Source: Arcobacter sp. LA11
GTDB lineage: Bacteria; Campylobacterota; Campylobacteria; Campylobacterales; Arcobacteraceae
DNA: 64,000 nt
Direction of reading: 5' to 3'
Assembly: GCF_001895145.1 (NCBI RefSeq)
Contig: NZ_BDIR01000003.1
Span: 1-64,000, forward strand
Below the pieces are notes generated by a model that saw only the letters and a program-made list of their open reading frames with translations, was not told the origin of the DNA and ran no database searches. Shown piece after piece: positions 28,715-38,020 of the stretch; the first letter of the stretch is position 1, and each line of letters opens with the position of its first letter. The translations under genes were made by a program, and so were the position numbers.

Positions 28715-29212
28715 ATGACTGATAAAGAAATAAAAGAAAACAGTAAAGAAAAGAAAAATTATAGACCAAATGTAGCGGCTATTGTATTATCAGCAAAATA
28801 CCCTGAAAAATGTGAGATTTTTATTGCTTCAAGAACTGATGTAGAAAATGCATGGCAATTCCCTCAAGGTGGAATTGATGATGGAGAAAGTGCAAATGAA
28901 GCTTTATATAGAGAACTTGAAGAAGAAATTGGTACAAGAGAAATAGAGATAATTGCTGAATATCCAGAATGGGTAAGTTATGACTTTCCCCCTGCTATTG
29001 CAAAAAAAATGTATCCATTTGATGGGCAAATACAAAAATATTATTTGGTTAAATTAAAAAAAGGTGCAAAAGTTAATATAAATACTGAAATACCTGAGTT
29101 CAGTGAGTATAAGTTTGTACCTACAAAAAATATTTATGATTATATTACTTTTTTTAAGAGAACAGTATATAAACAAGTATTGAAATATTTTAGAAATGAA
29201 GGTTTTATTTAA
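28715..29212 (+). CDS. rppH: RppH, RNA pyrophosphohydrolase
   Basis: Removes pyrophosphate from the 5' end of mRNA, starting decay; also able to hydrolyse dinucleoside polyphosphates. It has a complete Nudix box (GGIDDGESANEALYRELEEE then IG, about 51-72) and the WQFPQGG lead-in typical of RppH. 165 residues. It begins a plus-strand run; lysC follows 16 bases later. In Helicobacter and Campylobacter nudH/rppH is also next to lysC, as I recall. Confidence 0.95.
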   Translation: MTDKEIKENSKEKKNYRPNVAAIVLSAKYPEKCEIFIASRTDVENAWQFPQGGIDDGESANEALYRELEEEIGTREIEIIAEYPEWVSYDFPPAIAKKMYPFDGQIQKYYLVKLKKGAKVNINTEIPEFSEYKFVPTKNIYDYITFFKRTVYKQVLKYFRNEGFI

Positions 29213-29228
29213 AAGGTAAAGAAGAAGA

Positions 29229-30440
29229 ATGTTAAAAGTTTTAAAATTTGGTGGTACAAGTGTTGGTACACTTGAAAGAATTCAAAATGTTGCAAATATT
29301 ATAAAAGATATAAGAGATGAAGGTCATGATGTAATAGCTGTAGTTTCAGCTATGAGTGGTGAAACAAATAAATTAATCGAATATGCTGAAAATTTTTCAA
29401 AAGCTCCAATAGCTAATGAAATGGATATGTTATTAAGTTCTGGTGAAAGAGTTACATCAGCTTTGCTTTCTATAGCTTTAAATGAACAAGGTTATAAAGC
29501 TACTTCTATGAGTGGTAGAGAAGCTGGGATTGTTACTGATAATGCTCATACAAAAGCTAGGATTGAATCAATTGATACAACAAATATGAAAAATGCTATT
29601 TCTGATGGTAAGGTTATTATTGTTGCTGGGTTTCAGGGGATAACAGAAGGTTCAGGCAGAGTCTCAACTTTAGGTCGTGGAGGTTCTGATTTAACTGCTG
29701 TTGCAATTGCTGGAGCAATAAAAGCAGATGTTTGTGAAATATATACAGATGTTGATGGTATTTATACAACAGACCCAAGGATTGAACCTAAAGCAAAAAA
29801 ATTAGAAAAAATATCATATGATGAGATGTTAGAACTAGCTTCATTAGGAGCAAAAGTTTTACAAAATAGATCTGTTGAAATGGCGAAAAAATTAAATGTA
29901 AATTTAGTATCTAGAAGCAGCTTTACGCCAGAAGTTGAAGGTACGTTAATAACTAAGGAAGAGAATATTATGGAAAAACCAGTTGTAAGTGGTATTGCAT
30001 TAGATAAAAATCAAGTAAGAGTTGGTATGTATGGAGTAACTGATAGACCAGGTATTGCTTCATTAATTTTTACAGCATTAGCAGATGCAAATATTAATGT
30101 AGATATGATTGTACAAACTGTGGGTGTAGATGGTAAAACTGATTTAGACTTTACAATTCCAACTACTGATTGGGAAATATGTAAAGATGTAATGGAAAAC
30201 TTCAAGAGTGATGCTGAAAATATTGATTACAATGAAGCAATTTGTAAAGTTTCAATAGTAGGTGTGGGAATGAAATCTCATACTGGGGTTGCTTCTAAAG
30301 CATTTACAGCTTTAGCTAAAGAAAATATTAATATAAGAATTATCTCTACTTCAGAAATTAAAGTATCTATGATAATAGAAGAAAAATATGCAGAGCTTGC
30401 AGTTCGTTCACTTCATGATGCTTATAACTTGGATCAATAG
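29229..30440 (+). CDS. lysC: Aspartate kinase
   Basis: First step of the aspartate pathway to lysine, threonine and methionine, and of meso-diaminopimelate for cell wall. The N-terminal KFGGTSVG (6-13) and the GRGGSDLTA motif (about 149-157) identify the kinase domain. Two ACT domains fill the C-terminal 150 residues, where lysine or threonine would give feedback control. 403 residues, full length. An AAAGAAGAAG ribosome site lies upstream. Confidence 0.97.
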   Translation: MLKVLKFGGTSVGTLERIQNVANIIKDIRDEGHDVIAVVSAMSGETNKLIEYAENFSKAPIANEMDMLLSSGERVTSALLSIALNEQGYKATSMSGREAGIVTDNAHTKARIESIDTTNMKNAISDGKVIIVAGFQGITEGSGRVSTLGRGGSDLTAVAIAGAIKADVCEIYTDVDGIYTTDPRIEPKAKKLEKISYDEMLELASLGAKVLQNRSVEMAKKLNVNLVSRSSFTPEVEGTLITKEENIMEKPVVSGIALDKNQVRVGMYGVTDRPGIASLIFTALADANINVDMIVQTVGVDGKTDLDFTIPTTDWEICKDVMENFKSDAENIDYNEAICKVSIVGVGMKSHTGVASKAFTALAKENINIRIISTSEIKVSMIIEEKYAELAVRSLHDAYNLDQ

Positions 30441-30442
30441 AC

Positions 30443-30994
30443 GTGCAAGAATTTTTAAACTGGACAGTAGATACAATCAGGGAAGATAGATTAATTTCTC
30501 CTTGGTTAGAAGAAAAAAAATATGAATGGGTTCCTTTAGTATCTAAATCAGTGGTGAATCTTTTTGATAAAGGGTGTTCTGTTCTTATTATTACAGATAG
30601 TGATAGAGATTGGTTTTTAAAATATATTATGACAAATATTAATTCTCAAAAGCAAAACCGTCCTTTTTTACCTTTTTATAACTTTAAATCATTCTATAAA
30701 GACTTAGATGATTTTAAAACAGAAGATGATATCAATTTTATAAAAGATATGTTAAATATTTCTTTTCCAAATGGTTATTGTTTTTGGTATATTGGAAAAA
30801 GTAATGATACTAGAGCAACTTTACCAAAATTTGCTAAGAATTCGTTTCTTTGGATATTTGATGAAGAAGTTCAAGATGCATTTAATTTAAAAAACAGTGA
30901 TGAAGCATTGGATATGAAGTTACTTCAAATGTTTAGACTTTATAATAAAACATTAAGTGCAGCACTTTTTGCAGAGATTAACGTAGAACACTAA
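30443..30994 (+). CDS. hobA: HobA, DnaA-binding initiator of replication
   Basis: Structural homologue of DiaA found in Campylobacterota; it tetramerises and arranges DnaA at the origin. 183 residues opening with FLNWTVDTIREDRLISPWLE and containing LIITDSDRDWF, as in HobA. The GTG start lies two bases after the lysC stop, and its last base is shared with the holB ATG (TAATG). The lysC-hobA-holB-folP order matches what is known in Helicobacter. Confidence 0.93.
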   Translation: MQEFLNWTVDTIREDRLISPWLEEKKYEWVPLVSKSVVNLFDKGCSVLIITDSDRDWFLKYIMTNINSQKQNRPFLPFYNFKSFYKDLDDFKTEDDINFIKDMLNISFPNGYCFWYIGKSNDTRATLPKFAKNSFLWIFDEEVQDAFNLKNSDEALDMKLLQMFRLYNKTLSAALFAEINVEH

Positions 30995-31626
30995 TGAATA
31001 TTACAAAAATTGAATCTTCTTATATTTTGATTGTAAATAGTATTGATGATACTTTAAATTCTTTGTTGCCTCATTATTCAAAACATAATGTGAGGATAAT
31101 TAGAAATGAAGAAAAAGATGAATTTTTATTAGCACAAGCAAATGCTGTAACTAAAGAAGCTTACATTTCATCAAATGAAAAAAAGTATATTATTCTTTGT
31201 GGAAAAACATTCAGAAAAGAGGCTCAGAACTCTTTACTTAAAATACTAGAAGAACCACCTTCTAATATTGTTTTTATAATTATTACAAATTCAAAATCAG
31301 CAATATTACCTACAATTTTTTCAAGAATTCCACATAAATTTTTTAGAAAAGATATTAATAGAAAAAGTATAGGTTTAGATATCCTGAAGCTTGATTTAAA
31401 AGATGTATATGCTTTTTTAAAAGATAATCAAAGAATTACAAAAAATGATGCAAAAGAGATTGTCGAATCTATTCTTTTTAAGGTAAACTCACAAAAAGTA
31501 AAACTAACACAAAATGAATTAGATGTATTTTCTAAATCAATTAAATTATTAGAACTAAATTCTCGACCTATAAATGTATTAACAACTTTATTACTTACAC
31601 TTTTAAATAGGAAAAAAACTATTTAA
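30994..31626 (+). CDS. holB: DNA polymerase III delta' subunit (short Campylobacterota form)
   Basis: Clamp-loader subunit. 210 residues: the AAA+ core with LLKILEEPPSNIVFIIIT and the SR finger motif IFSRIP, but without the collar domain size seen in E. coli HolB (about 330). Short delta' proteins are normal in this phylum. No full Walker A is present, as usual for delta'. It overlaps hobA by one base and folP begins one base after its stop. Confidence 0.9.
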   Translation: MNITKIESSYILIVNSIDDTLNSLLPHYSKHNVRIIRNEEKDEFLLAQANAVTKEAYISSNEKKYIILCGKTFRKEAQNSLLKILEEPPSNIVFIIITNSKSAILPTIFSRIPHKFFRKDINRKSIGLDILKLDLKDVYAFLKDNQRITKNDAKEIVESILFKVNSQKVKLTQNELDVFSKSIKLLELNSRPINVLTTLLLTLLNRKKTI

Positions 31627-31627
31627 T

Positions 31628-32446
31628 ATGGATATTTCTACAAATTATCAAACAAAGATAATGGGTGTTATAAATGCCAATGAAGACTCTTTTTTTAAAG
31701 AAAGTAGATTTGAAGGTGCTTTTGCTATTTCTAGAATAGAGCAAATGATTAATGATGGGGCTAATATTATTGATATTGGAGGTGTTTCTAGCAGACCTGG
31801 AAGTGTTTCTGTCTCTTCTGATGAAGAACTTTTTAGAGTAAAACCTATAATAGATTCAATATATGAACAAAGACTTTATGACAAAACTGAATTTTCTTTA
31901 GATTCTTATGATCCTTTTGTTTTAAAGTATGCATTAGATAGAGGTTTTAAAATTGTTAATGATATTACAGGCTTATCAAATGATGAAGTATGTAAAATTG
32001 CCTCTTATTATAATGCAAAAGTTGTAATAATGCATATGCAAAATAATCCTAACAATATGCAAAAAAAACCTGAATACAATGATGTTGTATTGGATATTGA
32101 TAATTTTTTTAAAGAAAGAATTAAAAAAGCTAAATCATTTGGTTTAGAAGAAATTATACTAGATGTTGGAATTGGATTTGGAAAGACTCTTACTCATAAC
32201 TTAAAATTACTAAAAAATTTAGATTATTTTAAACATTTTGGATGTGAACTATTAATTGGAGCAAGTAGGAAATCTATGATAGATATGATCTCTCCCTCTT
32301 CTATAGAAGAAAGACTTCCTGGTACTTTAGCAATTCATTTAGCATCTATTGAAAATGGAGCTTCGATAATAAGATGTCATGATGTTAAAGAACATAATCA
32401 AGCTATAAAAGTACAAGAAGCTATAAAAAGAGCTGAAATACTATAA
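31628..32446 (+). CDS. folP: Dihydropteroate synthase
   Basis: Joins p-aminobenzoate to pterin pyrophosphate in folate synthesis; the sulfonamide target. Signatures: IMGVINANEDSF near residue 11 (the family's MGIxNxTPDSF loop, here with NE for TP), GANIIDIGGVSSRPG, and the C-terminal LIGASRKSMI and IRCHDVKEH. 272 residues. Last gene of the lysC run; its stop lies within a palindrome shared with the converging tyrA. Confidence 0.95.
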   Translation: MDISTNYQTKIMGVINANEDSFFKESRFEGAFAISRIEQMINDGANIIDIGGVSSRPGSVSVSSDEELFRVKPIIDSIYEQRLYDKTEFSLDSYDPFVLKYALDRGFKIVNDITGLSNDEVCKIASYYNAKVVIMHMQNNPNNMQKKPEYNDVVLDIDNFFKERIKKAKSFGLEEIILDVGIGFGKTLTHNLKLLKNLDYFKHFGCELLIGASRKSMIDMISPSSIEERLPGTLAIHLASIENGASIIRCHDVKEHNQAIKVQEAIKRAEIL

Positions 32447-32461
32447 TATTATAGTATTTCA
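32434..32461. terminator. 28-bp perfect palindrome shared by the ends of folP and tyrA
   Basis: TGAAATACTATAAT is followed directly by its reverse complement. Both genes end with the same bases GAAATACTATAA, so each finishes in Glu-Ile-Leu-stop from opposite strands. As RNA it could form a 12-bp stem with a 4-base loop in either direction. No long T-run follows, so termination strength is uncertain. Confidence 0.6.
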
Positions 32462-33279
32462 TGTAGTGTATTTGCTTTTTTCATCCAGTTTTTTAACTCT
32501 TCATAATCTTCTTTTTCAACCATTTCTCTGACTTTATTCATGTGTATTTCAAAAAGGTCTATAGATTCTAAAAGGTTATTTCTATTTTGTCTAAAGATAT
32601 CTGTCCACATATCTGGACTTGATTTTGCTACCCTACTCATATCTTTAAATCCACCTGCTGCTAGTGCTATAATTGATTTTGGGTCTTCATGATTCATTAC
32701 AGTGTTTGCAAGTGAATATGAAATTGCATGGGGTAAATGAGACATATAACAAGCATGAATATCATGTTCATGAGAATCCATAAATATTATTCTCATTCCA
32801 ATTTCTTGAAAAATATTTATAGTTCGGTTTTTATGCAGTTCATCATTGTCTTCTAAATTACATAATACAACAGCATTTCCTTCATATAAACCATCAATTG
32901 CAGCTTTTGGACCAAACTTTTCTGTACCTGTCATTGGATGTGCTGCAACAAAATTTTTTCTTATCTCTTTTGGAATATTTTTTACTATTATTTCTTTTGT
33001 CGACCCCATATCTAATATAGTTGTATCTGGTGATATTCCAATTAAATCATCCATCATATCTAATATTGAGTCAACTGGAATAGCTAAAATAACGATATCT
33101 GATTTCTTTTTTAAATCCTCTAGACTCATTAATTCATCTACTAAATTTAACTCTTCTATTTCTTTTATTGTTTTTGGTGTTCTTGCATAGCCATATATTT
33201 TATTTACAATTCCATATTTTTTTACTGCTTTTGCAAAAGAACCACCCATAAGTCCAAGACCTACAATACCTATATTCAA
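32449..33279 (-). CDS. tyrA: Prephenate dehydrogenase
   Basis: Converts prephenate to 4-hydroxyphenylpyruvate with NAD+ for tyrosine. The N-terminal Rossmann loop is GIVGLGLMGGSFAKA (3-17). The AAHPMTGTEKFGPKAA segment and HAISYSLANT are typical of TyrA. 276 residues, without a fused chorismate mutase or ACT domain. Single gene, converging with folP and divergent from bamA. Confidence 0.95.
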   Translation of the reverse strand: MNIGIVGLGLMGGSFAKAVKKYGIVNKIYGYARTPKTIKEIEELNLVDELMSLEDLKKKSDIVILAIPVDSILDMMDDLIGISPDTTILDMGSTKEIIVKNIPKEIRKNFVAAHPMTGTEKFGPKAAIDGLYEGNAVVLCNLEDNDELHKNRTINIFQEIGMRIIFMDSHEHDIHACYMSHLPHAISYSLANTVMNHEDPKSIIALAAGGFKDMSRVAKSSPDMWTDIFRQNRNNLLESIDLFEIHMNKVREMVEKEDYEELKNWMKKANTLHEIL

Positions 33280-33388
33280 ATTTTTAACCTTTAATAATTT
33301 TTTTAAAGATATGATTATATCTTAAACCTCCTATAAACTTTATTTAGATATATTATTTAGCTTTAATTATAATTTTATAAGGATTACT

Positions 33389-35644
33389 GTGAAAAATAAA
33401 AGTATCTTATTATCCGTAGCTTTAGCTTCGTTACTTCAAGCTGAGCAAATTACATCTATTGAATATGTTAATTTAACAAAAATTTCGTCTACTATTGCCA
33501 ACGAAACACTTGATATGAACGTTGGACAAGAATTAGATATTGATAAAATCAATAAAGCTATTAAAAATTTTTATAAATTCAATTATTTTGATGATATTGT
33601 GGTAAATAGTAATAATGGAAAACTTCAAATTGTTTTTGATGAAAAGCCTTCAATAGCAAATGTTGATATTGTTGGTTATAAATCAAGAGAAGATGATATT
33701 GAAATATTAAAAAAACAAATTGGTATGAATAGAGGTACGCTATATTCTGCTAAAAGAGTAAAAAAAGCTAAAGAAGAGCTTTTAAATGATCTTGAGCGAG
33801 CTGGATATATCAATTCTGTCGTTGAAGTTGATATTGAAAATTTAAATGAAGATGCAGTTTCAGTTACTTTTAATGTAAATAAAGGTGATGAAATTGTTAT
33901 TAAAAATGTTAACTATTTTGGTTCAAAAAATTTAGAACAAAGCGATTTTGAACAAGTCACTGCAAACAAAGAAGAAGAATTTGCTTCTTGGTTTATTACT
34001 CAAAATGGTGGAGAGTTAGATGGTGAGCAATTAAAATATGATAGTCAGAGAATAAGAGATTTATATTTAGAACATGGATATTTAGATGCAAAAATTGAAA
34101 ACCCTTTTGTGGAAGTTGATTTTTCATCAAATCAAGCAGAACTAGATTTTTATATTGAAGAAGGTAGGCAATATCAAACTAATTCAATTACAATTTATGT
34201 AAACTCTGAAATTATAGATCCAAAAGAAATTTATCCAGAATTATTATTACGAAAAGATAGAGTTTTTAATGTTAAAAAATTAAGAAAAGATTCAAAGTAT
34301 ATTAAAACATTAATTTCAGACTTAGGGTATGCTTTTACTCAAGTACAATATGATATTAAAAAAGATGAAAAAAATGGAACAGCGGATGTTATATTTAATG
34401 TAGTTCCTGGAGATAAAGTATATATTAGAGATGTTAAAATTTCGGGTAATACTAGAACTTTAGATAGAGTAATTAGAAGAAATGTTTACTTAGCTCCTGG
34501 AGATTTATTTAATTTAACTGATCTTAATGATTCAAAATCAAAATTAAAAAGAAGTGGATATTTTGAAGATGTTAGATTAGAACAAAAAAGAATTAGTGCA
34601 GATAAAATGGATCTTATTGTAAAAGTTAGAGAAGCTTCCACTGGTAACATTACACTTGGTGGTGGATATGGGTCTTATGATAAAGTAATGGTTAGTGGAT
34701 CGATCGTTGATAAAAATATTTTTGGTTCAGGTCTTACTTTGGGTCTTTCAGCTGATTTATCAGCACGTAAATCAGATTTTTCTTTAACACTTAAAAACCC
34801 TTCAATTAGAGATAGCAAGTTTCATGGAGATATAGATATTCATAGTGGAACTAATGAAATTAATAATGAAGTGTATGATTTAGAAAAGGAAACAAAAGGT
34901 TTTTCTGTTGGGATAGGTAGAGAAATTTTTAGAAACTTAAAAGTTGGTGCTAGATATAAACTTGATTTCATACAAGAGAGATATGAATATGATGAAGATG
35001 AAGTTGATACAAGTACTGGAGGTCCATACTATACAGACCAAGAATATATAACAAGTTCTATTACTCCATATATCAATTTTGATAATACAGATGATTATTA
35101 TACTCCAAGAAGTGGTTTTAAAATTGGGTCTTCTTTAGAGTTTGCTGGTATTGGAGGAGATTCAAAATATTTAAAAAGTTCTTCATCTCTTAAATATTTT
35201 TATTCTTTAAATAAATTATATGATTTAGATTGGATTTTAAGATACAAGTTACAAGCTAAATTTTTAGTTGACAATGGACAAATTAATCAAGGGGACTCTT
35301 TATATTTGGGTGGTCCAAAATCTTTAAGAGGTTTTAAATCTTTTGCTTTTGGACCAAATAGAGATGATGGTATTGTTGAAGAACCTTATAAAGCTATGGC
35401 GGCAACATCAGTAGAATTAAGTTTTCCTTTATCTGAAGCTGCAAAAATGAGATGGGGAGCTTTTTATGATTATGGAGCAATTGGAAAAGATAATATAGAT
35501 GATATTCAAAGATCGAGTGTTGGTGCTCTTTTTGAATGGGTTTCTCCTTTTGGACCAATTCAGTTAATCTATGCCTTACCTCTTGATGATGAAGAAGACG
35601 ATGATACTTCAAATTTCGAATTTTCTTTAGGGTCTAGTTTTTAA
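33389..35644 (+). CDS. bamA: BamA, outer-membrane protein assembly factor
   Basis: Central barrel of the BAM complex, which inserts beta-barrel proteins in the outer membrane. An N-terminal signal peptide (about 17 residues) is followed by POTRA repeats to roughly residue 420 and a 16-stranded barrel. The barrel carries the GPxxLRGF box (GGPKSLRGFKSFAFGP) and a closing WVSPFGPIQLIYALPL segment. The last residue is Phe, as required for barrel insertion. 751 residues. The start is GTG with AAGGA 5 bases upstream. Confidence 0.96.
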   Translation: MKNKSILLSVALASLLQAEQITSIEYVNLTKISSTIANETLDMNVGQELDIDKINKAIKNFYKFNYFDDIVVNSNNGKLQIVFDEKPSIANVDIVGYKSREDDIEILKKQIGMNRGTLYSAKRVKKAKEELLNDLERAGYINSVVEVDIENLNEDAVSVTFNVNKGDEIVIKNVNYFGSKNLEQSDFEQVTANKEEEFASWFITQNGGELDGEQLKYDSQRIRDLYLEHGYLDAKIENPFVEVDFSSNQAELDFYIEEGRQYQTNSITIYVNSEIIDPKEIYPELLLRKDRVFNVKKLRKDSKYIKTLISDLGYAFTQVQYDIKKDEKNGTADVIFNVVPGDKVYIRDVKISGNTRTLDRVIRRNVYLAPGDLFNLTDLNDSKSKLKRSGYFEDVRLEQKRISADKMDLIVKVREASTGNITLGGGYGSYDKVMVSGSIVDKNIFGSGLTLGLSADLSARKSDFSLTLKNPSIRDSKFHGDIDIHSGTNEINNEVYDLEKETKGFSVGIGREIFRNLKVGARYKLDFIQERYEYDEDEVDTSTGGPYYTDQEYITSSITPYINFDNTDDYYTPRSGFKIGSSLEFAGIGGDSKYLKSSSSLKYFYSLNKLYDLDWILRYKLQAKFLVDNGQINQGDSLYLGGPKSLRGFKSFAFGPNRDDGIVEEPYKAMAATSVELSFPLSEAAKMRWGAFYDYGAIGKDNIDDIQRSSVGALFEWVSPFGPIQLIYALPLDDEEDDDTSNFEFSLGSSF

Positions 35645-35646
35645 TC

Positions 35647-36717
35647 ATGGTTAAAAGAATGGATATAACAAATAGAAGAATAACAAATCAAGAAGCACTT
35701 GATTTAATTCAAAATGCTTCTTTAGTTGAATTAGGTGAATTAGCAACGAAGAAAAAAGAAATACTTCACCCTAAAAAAGTTACTTCATTTGTAGTTGATA
35801 GAAATATCAATTATACTAATGTATGTTGGGTTGATTGTAAGTTTTGTGCTTTTTATAGACATGGAAGAGATGAGGATTCATATGTTTTAAAGTTCGATGA
35901 AATAGATCAGAAGATTGAAGAGCTTTTAGCTATTGGAGGAACTCAAATCTTAATGCAAGGTGGTGTTCATCCTAAACTTAAAATTGATTATTATGAAGAA
36001 CTAGTATCTCATATTCATACAAAGTTTCCTCAAATTACTTTACACTCTTTTTCTGCTATTGAAATCTCATATATTGCCCGAGTATCTAAAATTACAAAAC
36101 TTGAAGTTTTAAAAAGATTACAAGCAAAAGGTTTAAGTTCAATTCCAGGTGCTGGGGCTGAAATTTTAAGTAATAGAGTAAGAGATATAATTGCTCCAAA
36201 GAAAATGGATGCAGAAGAGTGGCTTGAAATCCATAGATTAGCTCATTCAATTGGTATGAAGACAACTGCTACTATGATGTTTGGTACAGTTGAAACAGAT
36301 GAGGAAATTATTGAACATTGGGAAATGATTAGAAAACTTCAAGATGAAACAGGTGGTTTTAGAGCATTTATTATGTGGTCATTTCAAAGTGAAAATACAA
36401 AATTAAAAGAAGAAATTCCAGATTTAAAACCACAATCTTCAAATAGGTATCTAAGATTACTTGCAGTTGCACGATTATATTTAGATAACTTTAAAAATAT
36501 GCAGAGTTCTTGGGTAACACAAGGAAGCTATATCGGACAAATGGCTTTAAAATTTGGTGCAAATGATTTAGGAAGTACAATGATGGAAGAGAATGTAGTT
36601 GCAGCAGCAGGAGCTTCAAATTGTATGAATCAAGATGAAATGATAGAACTAATTCGTGATGTTGGAGAAAATCCAGCAAAAAGAAATACTGCATATGAGA
36701 TATTAGAAAGGTTTTAA
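35647..36717 (+). CDS. mqnC: MqnC, dehypoxanthine futalosine cyclase
   Basis: Radical SAM enzyme of the futalosine route to menaquinone, the route used in Campylobacterota. The cluster motif CWVDCKFCAFYR has the CX3CX2C spacing (about residues 58-65). ILMQGGVHPKLKIDYYE and SIPGAGAEILSNRVRD are family signatures. 356 residues. It begins two bases after the bamA stop. An ATG 12 bases in (MDITNRR) is an alternative start. Confidence 0.95.
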   Translation: MVKRMDITNRRITNQEALDLIQNASLVELGELATKKKEILHPKKVTSFVVDRNINYTNVCWVDCKFCAFYRHGRDEDSYVLKFDEIDQKIEELLAIGGTQILMQGGVHPKLKIDYYEELVSHIHTKFPQITLHSFSAIEISYIARVSKITKLEVLKRLQAKGLSSIPGAGAEILSNRVRDIIAPKKMDAEEWLEIHRLAHSIGMKTTATMMFGTVETDEEIIEHWEMIRKLQDETGGFRAFIMWSFQSENTKLKEEIPDLKPQSSNRYLRLLAVARLYLDNFKNMQSSWVTQGSYIGQMALKFGANDLGSTMMEENVVAAAGASNCMNQDEMIELIRDVGENPAKRNTAYEILERF

Positions 36718-36723
36718 TATCCG

Positions 36724-38019
36724 ATGAAAAAAGAAACTCTCAAATCAATATTAATATTATTATGTTTACAAGGATTTTTAATGGCTGCTTCAATAAAGCA
36801 TGAAGAAATAAATGGTATAAAAGTTCCAGTTGTTTTTGAAAAAGATACAAATTTACCTATTTTAAATTTACAATTAATTTTTAAAAACTCAGGATATATA
36901 CAAGATAAGGAAAAAAGTGGTGCGGCTTCAATTTCAGCAAAACTTTTAAATGAAGGGACTAAAAAGTTAGGTTCTACAAAGTTTGCACAAAAGTTAGAAA
37001 ACTCAGCTATATCTTTACATACAAGTACTGGGTTTGAAACATTCGTCATTGAATTATCTTCTTTAAAAGATGTTCATGAAAAAGGTTTAAAACTTTTAAC
37101 AGAGTTATTAGAAGACCCAAATTATGATGAAAAAACTTTAGAAAAGATAAAAACTATACAAATAGGTTCTTTAAAAAGAAAAGAAAATGATTTTGATCAT
37201 ATTGCAAGTAAGAACTTAAAAAAACTTATTTTTAAAAATACACCATTAGAAAATCCTTCTTCTGGCTCAATTGAATCAATTTCAAAATTAAAAATAAATG
37301 ATATTGAAAAGTTTTTAGATACTACTCTTGATTTAAATAATTTAATTGTTGTTGCAGGAGGAGATTTTGAATATGATGAGTTAATTTCAAAAGTAAAAAA
37401 GATAATAAAAGTATTAAATTCTAAAAAGAAAAATAAATTAGCAAATATTATAGTTAATGATGAATCAAAAACTAACACTATATTAAAAGAGACTCAGCAA
37501 GCATACGTTTATTTTGGTAGTCCCTTTAATGTTAAAGTTAATGACAAAGATTCTTATATGGCAAAAGTAGCTTCTTTTATTTTAGGTGGGAGTGGTTTTG
37601 GTTCTAGACTTATGGAAGAAATCCGAGTTAAGAGAGGTTTAGCTTATTCTGCTTATGGATATGTATCTCAAAATAAATCTCATTCTTTTTTTACAGGTTA
37701 TTTACAAACTAAACTAGAAACTGCTGATGAAGCAAAAGAATTAGTTATCTCAATAATTAATAATTTTGTAAAAAAAGGTGTAACAAAAGAAGAATTACAA
37801 TCTGCAAAAAACTTTTTACTTGGAAGTGAACCTTTAAGAACAGAAACATTATCTCAAAGATTAAATAGAGCTTTTACTCTTTATTATAGAGGTTTAGAAC
37901 AAAATCATTCACTAAAAGAGTTAGAAAAAATAGAGAATCTTAAACTTGAAGATTTGAACAATTATATAAAATCTCATAAAGAGATTAAAAAATTATCATT
38001 TTCAATAGTAAGGAAATAG
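36724..38019 (+). CDS. M16-family (zinc protease fold) protein without the HxxEH zinc site
   Basis: Exported protein with signal peptide (about 1-22), 431 residues, two M16 half-domains. Where active M16 enzymes have HFLEH, this sequence has SISAK (69-73 in [13 protein letters not shown]), so all three zinc-site residues are absent. The C-terminal half keeps the [11 protein letters not shown] stretch of the Arg-Tyr substrate site. It resembles the so-called PqqE/zinc protease proteins of Helicobacter and Campylobacter, which I recall also lack the motif. It is probably a periplasmic binding or chaperone protein. It lies 6 bases after mqnC and one base before gltX. Confidence 0.88.
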   Translation: MKKETLKSILILLCLQGFLMAASIKHEEINGIKVPVVFEKDTNLPILNLQLIFKNSGYIQDKEKSGAASISAKLLNEGTKKLGSTKFAQKLENSAISLHTSTGFETFVIELSSLKDVHEKGLKLLTELLEDPNYDEKTLEKIKTIQIGSLKRKENDFDHIASKNLKKLIFKNTPLENPSSGSIESISKLKINDIEKFLDTTLDLNNLIVVAGGDFEYDELISKVKKIIKVLNSKKKNKLANIIVNDESKTNTILKETQQAYVYFGSPFNVKVNDKDSYMAKVASFILGGSGFGSRLMEEIRVKRGLAYSAYGYVSQNKSHSFFTGYLQTKLETADEAKELVISIINNFVKKGVTKEELQSAKNFLLGSEPLRTETLSQRLNRAFTLYYRGLEQNHSLKELEKIENLKLEDLNNYIKSHKEIKKLSFSIVRK

Positions 38020-38020
38020 T

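Noticed and set aside
30994-31626. Short holB as a truncated gene
   Set aside because: Delta' of this phylum is normally about 200 residues, so it is complete.
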